This document shows, in pieces, positions 8,636 through 13,609 of a stretch of 13,609 bases of DNA (its first letter is position 1; every line of letters starts with the position of its first letter). The stretch covers positions 1-13,609 of the forward strand of contig CAZHSC010000092.1 of the NCBI GenBank assembly GCA_964534995.1. Reading direction: 5' to 3'. The notes below the pieces were generated by a model. That model saw nothing but the letters and a program-made list of their open reading frames with translations, made no database searches and was not told where the DNA came from. The DNA is from JAJTFW01 sp964534995. Its GTDB lineage: Bacteria; Bacteroidota; Bacteroidia; AKYH767-A; OLB10. The translations under genes and the position numbers were made by a program.

Positions 8636-9763
8636 ATGAAAAAACTAATTTACTTCTTGTTGCTAACATTCGGATGGAATGTACAACTAATCCATGCGCA
8701 GTGCGCCAATCAAATTTTATCTATTGATGGGCCTCTGCAAGATCCTTGTGTAGGGGATTATGATTTTAGATTTATATTGAATTGGTCGCAGGGAATAAGT
8801 AGCCCGGGTAGTTTTACCTGGACACGGCAAAGTGGTTCACCGCTTCCTTCGGGTTTTAATGCTTTCCCCGACGGGAATGTTCAATTTACAAGCCCGGCTG
8901 ATACAAGCATGACTGACATTTACATTTGCACTTTTGTAGATACAAATGCATGTGTTCAGATTATTTCGGTTCCATTAACCGTACATCCAAAGCCGAACGG
9001 GGGTTGGTATAACCTAAGTACGAATTGTGCCGGAGTGACACTTTACCCGGGTGGTGGCACTAATTATCTAGCGCTGGACAACAATGGGTCTTATACTATT
9101 CCGTTTGACAGCCTCTTTTTTCCAAACGGTCATGATAAGTCGATTCACAAAGTGGTAAATGGTGGTGGATTTAGAGTATTCAATCAATACGGTTGCTATT
9201 CTGATGTAGCGTTTTATCAAATATGGGTGTACCCACTCGTCATTGACTTACAGGCATCCAGGCGTCGGATTGCACCGGGTCAGAGTACTACTCTAACTGC
9301 ATCTACAATTTGGAACACACAAAATTCAAAAACCAAATGGTTCAAGAACAATCAATTGTTTGCAAGTGGTGTGGATAGCGTCACTGTATCTGATACAGGT
9401 ATTTACAAAGTCCAAATGCGGGCAACGCTTGCCGCAGGAAATTGTGTAAATAGTAAGCAGATTAAAATCACTCCGAAGCCGGTAGTGAGTGCGCGAATGG
9501 GTGCTGAAAATGAACTAATAGAAGGGAAGGAGTCAATGCTTGATCTCCAAGTTGGACCTAATCCGGCTAGTGATCAAATCCAAATTTCCGGATACGATGA
9601 AAAGGTGGAAATCCTTGATGTGAATGGAAGAATTGTTGGTCTATATTATTTCAACACGTTTGATGGCACAAGTATTCAGATGGTGGACGTGAGTGTTTTA
9701 CAAGATGGAATGTATTTGGTTCGTTCAGGCGAGCAAACAGTGAAACTTATAATTAGACATTAA
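8636..9763 (+). CDS. T9SS-secreted Ig/PKD-like surface protein
   Basis: This 375-residue exported protein has a signal peptide ending at IHAQ (about residue 22). Residues about 23-118 form a Cys-containing beta-sandwich-like domain (FTWTRQSGSPLPSGF, then YICTFVDTNACVQIISVPLTVHPKP). A middle region (120-200) is Gly/Tyr-rich. Residues about 203-282 look like a second Ig-like domain (APGQSTTLTAS, KWFKNNQLF, VSDTGIYKVQ). The last 75 residues are a type A T9SS sorting domain: VGPNPASDQI (PNP at 308-310), VEILDVNGRIV, VLQDGMYLVR and a final VKLIIRH. Such domains direct proteins through the type IX secretion system and are then removed or used for surface attachment. No catalytic residues are seen; adhesion or matrix binding is a guess. 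It begins 55 bases after the protease stop and ends at a strong terminator. Confidence 0.9.
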   Translation: MKKLIYFLLLTFGWNVQLIHAQCANQILSIDGPLQDPCVGDYDFRFILNWSQGISSPGSFTWTRQSGSPLPSGFNAFPDGNVQFTSPADTSMTDIYICTFVDTNACVQIISVPLTVHPKPNGGWYNLSTNCAGVTLYPGGGTNYLALDNNGSYTIPFDSLFFPNGHDKSIHKVVNGGGFRVFNQYGCYSDVAFYQIWVYPLVIDLQASRRRIAPGQSTTLTASTIWNTQNSKTKWFKNNQLFASGVDSVTVSDTGIYKVQMRATLAAGNCVNSKQIKITPKPVVSARMGAENELIEGKESMLDLQVGPNPASDQIQISGYDEKVEILDVNGRIVGLYYFNTFDGTSIQMVDVSVLQDGMYLVRSGEQTVKLIIRH

Positions 9764-9781
9764 TTAATACAGTGTTGATAT

Positions 9782-9820
9782 GTAAAAGGGGCTTTCGATA
9801 GAAAACCCCTTTTACTTTGT
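9782..9820 (+). terminator. Hairpin terminator after T9SS-protein gene
   Basis: GTAAAAGGGG (9782-9791) pairs perfectly with CCCCTTTTAC (9806-9815), and TTTC/GAAA extends the stem inward around a GATA loop with one C-A mismatch. The downstream T-rich tail is short, but the stem contains its own T/A tracts on both sides, so it may stop transcription from either direction. It begins 19 bases after the stop codon at 9763. Confidence 0.8.
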
Positions 9821-9848
9821 GTTCTATTTTGAATTTTATCATTCTTCA

Positions 9849-9902
9849 CCCCTGGTTTAAGCAAGATGACTATCGCTGGCAATATACAGCCATTACCAGG
9901 GG
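9849..9902. repeat. 8-bp inverted repeat with 38-base loop
   Basis: CCCCTGGT (9849-9856) and ACCAGGGG (9895-9902) are exact complements. The loop contains a small TGGC/GCCA stem (9877-9880, 9889-9892). This resembles a folded RNA arm but no known family is recognised. Confidence 0.4.
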
Positions 9903-9953
9903 GAGAAACGAGGTTTATTCGTATTGATAAAGGCGCAAATGCAGTAACTACTT

Positions 9954-9961
9954 TATATTTG
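9954..9961 (+). promoter_or_regulatory. Candidate -7 element TATATTTG
   Basis: TATATTTG matches the Bacteroidota housekeeping -7 consensus TAnnTTTG exactly. The nearest upstream TTG (9924-9926) is 27 bases away, longer than the usual spacer of about 17-23, so the -33 part is weak. Transcription would start near 9967 and run into the hairpin at 10003, giving an RNA of roughly 75 bases. Confidence 0.35.
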
Positions 9962-10002
9962 CATAGAATAATAATGCAAAATTTAAATATTCTGATCAAA
10001 CA

Positions 10003-10044
10003 CAAGGCCCTCCTGAGAGGTCGTTTAGACGAGGCCTTGATTTT
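10003..10044 (+). terminator. Compact multi-branched hairpin followed by TTTT
   Basis: An outer stem CAAGGC/GCCTTG (10003-10008 with 10034-10039) can enclose two small hairpins: CCTC-CTGA-GAGG (10009-10020) and TCGT-TTAG-ACGA (10021-10032), with almost no unpaired bases. A simpler stem with one bulge (AAGGCC, TC with GA, GGCCTT) is also possible. TTTT follows at 10041-10044. It is a plausible terminator of a short RNA or an attenuator for the lipoprotein gene downstream. Confidence 0.45.
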
Positions 10045-10131
10045 CATTTAATGTTTGCATGATCAAAGTCAGGGTTTAAATACCACTTGCTGCTGAGCTT
10101 CTCCCTACCTTCGCTCTTCAGCCATCACCTC

Positions 10132-10803
10132 TTGAATAGAAGATTTCTTCAGTTTTTATTTTTACTGTATACCACACTGCTCACTGCCTGTGCACCGCAG
10201 CGTTTTGTGAAGCCGCTGGCAAAAAAGGAACAAGCCCTGCAACTGACCCTGGGTGGTGCGCTCTTCGAATATAAGCACAGCACCATCCCCATGCCCTTTC
10301 TCTGCGTCGCCTGGGGCTATGGTATCGACAGCAGCCTCACCGGCTTCGGAGCACTGAATATAAGCTCCGCCCTCTACGGTAACATTCAGGCAGAGCTGGG
10401 GGCTACCAAAGGAATTCTTATGCAGAACAGATGGTCTCCCGCGCTGTCTATCACTCCGCTGTTGAATGTCATTTATAGAAATGCGGAGGTCAGAAAGGTA
10501 TATCCACAACTGGCACTGAATGCCTGGTGGGAATATGGAAAGCGTAAGCATCTCATCTACTTCAGCCTCGACAACTGGTTCGAAACTGCCGCCGTGAAAG
10601 CGAACGATAAAAAGCAGAAGACGCATGTTCTTTATATGCCCTCCATCGGCCATATCTACCGTCACCGGCAATGGGAACTCCTGCTGGAAGCAAAGGTGAT
10701 GGCGCCCAACCTTTCCAACGAAGGACTGGTGATAGAATATAAAACCCCGCTGGGCACACACGGCGCCTTCGGTGTGTATATTGGTTGTACCCGTAAATTC
10801 TGA
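10132..10803 (+). CDS. Probable outer-membrane lipoprotein with beta-strand-rich body
   Basis: The family is not recognised. With a TTG start at 10132 the protein has 223 residues and a textbook lipoprotein signal: MNRRF, a hydrophobic core and the lipobox LLTAC with Cys at 20. An earlier in-frame TTG at 10087 adds 15 residues before the charged region and is less natural; no in-frame ATG precedes either, because a stop lies at 10060-10062. The mature part has alternating strands (LQLTLGGALFEYKH, GNIQAELGATKG, ALSITPLLNVIYR, QWELLLEAKVMAP, GAFGVYIGCTRKF) and ends in Phe, as small outer-membrane barrels often do. The stop is 6 bases before the hydrolase gene, so the two form an operon. GC-rich codon use differs from the genes to the left. 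Confidence 0.75.
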   Translation: MNRRFLQFLFLLYTTLLTACAPQRFVKPLAKKEQALQLTLGGALFEYKHSTIPMPFLCVAWGYGIDSSLTGFGALNISSALYGNIQAELGATKGILMQNRWSPALSITPLLNVIYRNAEVRKVYPQLALNAWWEYGKRKHLIYFSLDNWFETAAVKANDKKQKTHVLYMPSIGHIYRHRQWELLLEAKVMAPNLSNEGLVIEYKTPLGTHGAFGVYIGCTRKF

Positions 10804-10809
10804 CCTCAC

Positions 10810-11701
10810 ATGAAAAATACTCCCCTTCTGTTTGTGCTGCTTCTCTTTTCTTCCTGCCTCACGCTCGATGAAAATCTTTTTAATAATAAGAAAATTGATG
10901 CCTATCGGCTGGATCATTATACCGGTGAGGTGGACTTCACTTTAAATACTTCTTTCCACATACCTGATAGCCTGATTCATCTGTTTACGCTCTCCTCGCG
11001 TAGCAACAATGAACCAGCCGCTACTACCATTTACGCATTGTATATCGGGGATATAGCAGGGATTTCGCAGGATACGGTGATCCTTTATTGCCACGGGAAC
11101 CGTGATCACATGGATTTTTACTGGCCCCGGACGAAGCTGCTTGCCAACACCGGCGGGAAGAACCGTTACGGTGTACTGATGATAGATTACAGGGGTTTTG
11201 GCATGTCCGACGGACAGTCAACAGAAGAAGGCCTCTATGCCGATGTGGATGCCGCGCTCGGATGGCTTAGCAAAAAAAGGCCTGAGCAACGAACGTCTGG
11301 TAATATATGGATTCAGTCTGGGTTGTGCTCCCGCCACCAAAATGTGCACCGGAGGATTTTCAATGAAGCCCTCGAAGCTCCTGCTGGAAGCGCCCTTCGC
11401 TTCGCCCGAAGTGATGATACAGGATGCCACAGGCCTCGCTATACCGGGTGCCTTTTTCACCTCCTTTGAGCTGAACAATGCGGAGGAAATTGAAAAAGTA
11501 CAGCAGCCTTTCTTCTGGATCCACGGCGAGGCCGATGATTTTCTGGACATAGATACCCATGGGCAGGTGGTGTATGACCATTACCAGGGAGTTTACAAAG
11601 AAGGGCATCGTATTCCCGGAGCAGGGCATAGCAGTATTCAGACGACGATGGGGATTCAGCAATATCTGGAGAAAACAAGCGCCTTTATCACGCGCCCCTG
11701 A
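10810..11701 (+). pseudogene. Alpha/beta hydrolase lipoprotein, interrupted by one-base frameshift
   Basis: Two overlapping frames together encode one hydrolase. The first part runs from the ATG at 10810 and has a lipobox (LLLFSSC, Cys 16), the oxyanion-type motif YCHGN and MIDYRGFGMSDG. At the A7 run (11272-11278) it must move from frame 1 to frame 2 to give ...GWLSKKGLSNERLVIYGFSLG; without the shift the first frame continues as unrelated sequence to 11469. The second part carries the nucleophile GFSLG (Ser codon 11315-11317), a GEADD acid region (Asp codons 11534-11539) and GAGHSS (His codon 11627-11629), stopping at 11701. Removing one A restores a protein of about 296 residues with the full triad. 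Since nothing else has decayed, a sequencing or assembly error in the homopolymer is the simplest explanation; a recent mutation is possible. The substrate is unknown. It starts 6 bases after the lipoprotein gene. Confidence 0.85.
11272..11278 (+). other. Seven-A run at frameshift point
   Basis: AAAAAAA lies exactly where the hydrolase reading frame must change. Six A would keep the frame. Homopolymers are the commonest site of single-base errors, and also of natural slippage, so the base count here decides whether the gene is intact. Confidence 0.8.
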
Positions 11702-11746
11702 AGGCCCGGAAGGATTTTTATATTATACCGGACTTCTAATCCGGAA

Positions 11747-11774
11747 ATGATAAATTTTTATATTTGTTTATCAT
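11747..11774 (+). promoter_or_regulatory. -7 element inside an 8-bp palindrome before the surface-protein gene
   Basis: ATGATAAA (11747-11754) and TTTATCAT (11767-11774) are perfect inverted repeats. Between them lies TATATTTG (11759-11766), an exact TAnnTTTG element, placing transcription start near 11772 and the ATG (11789) about 17 bases later. A -33 box is not evident. An operator overlapping a promoter is a natural reading, but an AT-rich chance palindrome is possible. Just upstream, CCGGA/TCCGG (11728-11744) forms a 5-bp stem that may weakly end the hydrolase transcript. Confidence 0.5.
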
Positions 11775-11788
11775 CCTACCTCAGCACC

Positions 11789-13609
11789 ATGAAGAAAACA
11801 CTACTCCTAACCCTGATGGGTATCCTTGCCGGCATGCTTTCGTCCGCCCAGAACACCATCCTGATGCCTCTGCCCCCGCAGGCAACCACCTACACCGGCG
11901 CTGTAAGGGGCTATTGGTTTACTTCCCCCACCTGTTTTACCATTACCGGTCTTGAGGTGCCCACCGACGCATCAACAGGGCTGCAGAACATTGCCGTGGT
12001 GCGGCTGGATTCAGTTCCGCCGCAATACCCAACAACCACCAATGCCTTTACGGTGCTTTACCTTACCCAAAATAACACGGCCACCGGTATGATACCTGTA
12101 AGTATTCAGGTTGGTGTGGGCGACCGTATCGCGATACTCGGCAATCGTGGCGATATCAATTCATACGGTACGCCCGCCAATCCCACCCATATCAACAATT
12201 TTCCGGTCGATATTTTTCGTTTCGGGATGCAGTTCCCGCTCAGCACCGATACCCTCCACGACCTCTGGTCCTTGCCCACAGGCAGTATCAGCAGGGTATT
12301 TATGTACTATGATACTACCTACACTTTTTCAGTTAATGCCAGCTGGCAGGGCGGAACATCGTATTCCTTCACCAATGGCGCTACCGCTGCTGCCCTGTCC
12401 ATCTGGGATTATGGCGACGGCACTCCGCTGGATACCGCCTATAATCCAACGCATACTTACGCCAGTCCCGGCAATTATACGGTGTGCAGTTACATCACCG
12501 GTAATTGTGTAAGCGACACGGCCTGTACTACGGTGATCATCTGCCCCGCTCCGGCGCTGGCCGATTATTCCTACAGCATTACCTACCCGACGGTAGATTT
12601 CACTGACAACTCTCAAAATGCCGCCAGCTGGCTCTGGGATTTTGGCGACGGCACTACTTCCACGCAGCAAAACCCATCCCACAGCTACGCCACCTTCGGC
12701 CTGTATACCGTTTGCCTCACGGTTACCGATACCTGCGGAGGTACGCAAAGCAAATGTGAAGATATTTCCGTTTGCCCTGCTTTGTTGCCGGTGTCGCTGG
12801 GCAATGATATCACGGCCTGCGGTTCCGCCCTGGTGACCCTTCCGGGCTACAACGGCTATGCCTGGAGCAATGGCGCCACCACTGCGCAGATTACCGTTAC
12901 CGCGAGCGGCGACTACAGCGTAGTGGTAACGGATGCTGCGGGTTGTTCGGGAACCGATACGGTGAATGTGACGGTGAACCCGCTGCCCACGGTGAACCTG
13001 GGCAATGACGTTACGCAGTGCGGAGGCAGTGTATTGCTCGACGCGCAGAACTCCGGCAACACCTTCCTGTGGAGCAATGGCGCCACCACACAAACGATTA
13101 CGGCTTCCGCCAGCGGTACGTATACAGTTACCGTTACTGACGGCCTCGGATGTACGAACAGCGACAACATCACCCTGACCCTGCTCCCGGTACCTCCTGC
13201 GGCGCTGGGCAACGACATCACCGTCTGCCAGGGGAATATTTCCATCAGCGTACCCAGCACCCCGGGGGCGACATACCTCTGGAGTACCGGCTCTGTTATT
13301 CCGGCCATCCTCATCAACAGCGGCGGCATCTATTGGGTACGGGTTACCGGTTCGAACGGATGTTCCGCTTCCGACACCGTACAGGTAACCATGAATGCGC
13401 CGGCGGTAACCTACATCGAAACGCAAACGCTGCTTTGTGTAACCGCATCGCCCATCACGCTCACGCCGGGTACGCCCGCCGGAGGTACTTACAGTGGTCC
13501 GGGAGTTACAGGCAACCAGTTTGACCCCGCTGTAGCCGGTGTGGGTGCAAAAAATATTATCTATGCTTTCACGGATACGGCAGGCTGTGTAGGAAGGGAT
13601 ACTTCCATC
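11789..13609 (+). CDS. Large PKD/Ig-repeat surface protein, 3' end outside window
   Basis: The frame from the ATG at 11789 stays open for 607 codons to the right edge, so the C-terminus is missing. The signal peptide is MKKTLLLTLMGILAGMLSSAQ. Residues about 22-170 form an N-terminal domain (RGYWFTSPTCFTITGLEVPTD, then QNIAVVRLDS) that I associate with Bacteroidota secreted proteins. Two PKD domains follow, with WDYGDG at 206-211 and WDFGDG at 283-288. Three Ig-like repeats begin LGNDITAC, LGNDVTQC and LGNDITVC at residues 337, 404 and 473, each with a (W)S.G.......SG.Y.V.VT...GC pattern. A fourth, diverged unit (TYSGPGVTGNQFDP, then DTAGC) runs into the edge. This architecture is typical of giant adhesin-like proteins exported by T9SS; a C-terminal sorting domain is predicted beyond the window. 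GC-rich codon use matches the two genes before it. Confidence 0.92.
   Translation, partial: MKKTLLLTLMGILAGMLSSAQNTILMPLPPQATTYTGAVRGYWFTSPTCFTITGLEVPTDASTGLQNIAVVRLDSVPPQYPTTTNAFTVLYLTQNNTATGMIPVSIQVGVGDRIAILGNRGDINSYGTPANPTHINNFPVDIFRFGMQFPLSTDTLHDLWSLPTGSISRVFMYYDTTYTFSVNASWQGGTSYSFTNGATAAALSIWDYGDGTPLDTAYNPTHTYASPGNYTVCSYITGNCVSDTACTTVIICPAPALADYSYSITYPTVDFTDNSQNAASWLWDFGDGTTSTQQNPSHSYATFGLYTVCLTVTDTCGGTQSKCEDISVCPALLPVSLGNDITACGSALVTLPGYNGYAWSNGATTAQITVTASGDYSVVVTDAAGCSGTDTVNVTVNPLPTVNLGNDVTQCGGSVLLDAQNSGNTFLWSNGATTQTITASASGTYTVTVTDGLGCTNSDNITLTLLPVPPAALGNDITVCQGNISISVPSTPGATYLWSTGSVIPAILINSGGIYWVRVTGSNGCSASDTVQVTMNAPAVTYIETQTLLCVTASPITLTPGTPAGGTYSGPGVTGNQFDPAVAGVGAKNIIYAFTDTAGCVGRDTSI
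12797..13393 (+). repeat. Three tandem Ig-like coding repeats
   Basis: Three units start at 12797, 12998 and 13205 (67, 69 and about 63-66 codons). Each begins LGND[IV]T, has a Cys five to seven residues from the start, a central [YFL]xWS[NT]G motif and ends with xGC[ST]xxD. The repetition is clear in protein; in DNA the shared bases are mostly those of the motif codons, so the units are old duplications. Confidence 0.8.

Larger units (their letters stand above)
9764..10131. other. Gene-free structured region between terminator and lipoprotein gene
   Basis: This 368-base stretch holds no convincing gene. In order it has a rho-independent-type terminator (9782-9820), an 8-bp inverted repeat (9849-9902), a perfect -7-like TATATTTG (9954-9961), an inverted TTTGCAT/ATGCAAA pair (9958-9980) and a compact multi-branched hairpin (10003-10039) followed by TTTT. 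A possible open frame from 9866 (61 codons) has no family signal or signal peptide and is not called. A short untranslated RNA is possible. Base composition rises near 10080. Confidence 0.5.

Noticed and set aside
9866..10051. 61-codon open frame in the intergenic region
   Set aside because: No recognisable motif, and it runs through the hairpin; the minus-strand frame 9760-10047 is equally unconvincing.
10162..10917. Minus-strand open frame of 251 codons
   Set aside because: It is antisense to the lipoprotein gene and the hydrolase start, and its translation lacks signal peptide or domain motifs, whereas the plus-strand frames have clear lipoboxes.
11559..12512. Several short plus-strand frames (11559, 11764, 12111)
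   Set aside because: They are out of frame with the hydrolase and surface-protein genes, whose frames give coherent domains.
12329..13426. Long minus-strand open frame of 365 codons
   Set aside because: It lies wholly inside the PKD/Ig-repeat gene, has Arg/Gly-rich low-complexity translation with no family signal, and arises from the GC-rich codon pattern of the true gene.
1..13609. CRISPR array, transposon, phage or tRNA genes
   Set aside because: No regularly spaced repeats, transposase or integrase motifs, or cloverleaf sequence were seen on either strand.

Overview
The window looks like a chromosomal segment of a Bacteroidota bacterium, probably in or near the Chitinophagia/Sphingobacteriia/Flavobacteriia. 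The support is a LytS-type histidine kinase fused to a two-component regulator propeller, a protein ending in a type IX secretion system (T9SS) sorting domain, a PKD/Ig-repeat surface protein, AT-rich leaders without clear Shine-Dalgarno sites, and three perfect copies of the Bacteroidota -7 promoter element TAnnTTTG in intergenic DNA. All recognised genes are on the + strand. No tRNA, rRNA, CRISPR array, transposase or phage gene was found.

Layout. Bases 1-3349 hold a two-component system: a membrane histidine kinase cut by the left edge, overlapping by 11 bases a LytTR-class response regulator. The 131-base gap after it carries a 10/11 direct repeat at 21-bp pitch and a perfect 10-bp inverted repeat just before a small TM2-like membrane protein gene (3481-3768); these are candidate LytTR operator and promoter sites. 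Next come two AT-rich genes: a secreted CsgG-like/TPR protein (3815-5083) and a small secreted protein that may be an outer-membrane barrel (5125-5682). They are followed by a full-length two-module M16 zinc protease (5809-8580) and a T9SS-sorted Ig-like protein (8636-9763) that ends at a strong hairpin terminator.

Bases 9764-10131 are non-coding and structured: the terminator, a second inverted repeat, a -7-like box and a compact multi-branched hairpin followed by T residues, possibly a short RNA or leader. Beyond about 10080 base composition rises sharply. There sit a lipoprotein that is probably barrel-like (10132-10803, probable TTG start) and a lipoprotein alpha/beta hydrolase (10810-11701) broken by one extra base in a run of seven A. 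After a palindrome containing a -7 box comes a large PKD/Ig-repeat surface protein (11789 to beyond 13609), open at the right edge.

How the parts may work together (inference): the kinase/regulator pair senses an envelope signal and may control the TM2 gene and perhaps the genes after it. Most other products carry export signals, so the window is an envelope and secretion neighbourhood. I saw no convincing new defence or mobile system. The observations most worth following are the LytTR-like sites, the structured 9764-10131 region, the single-base frameshift and the composition break near 10080.
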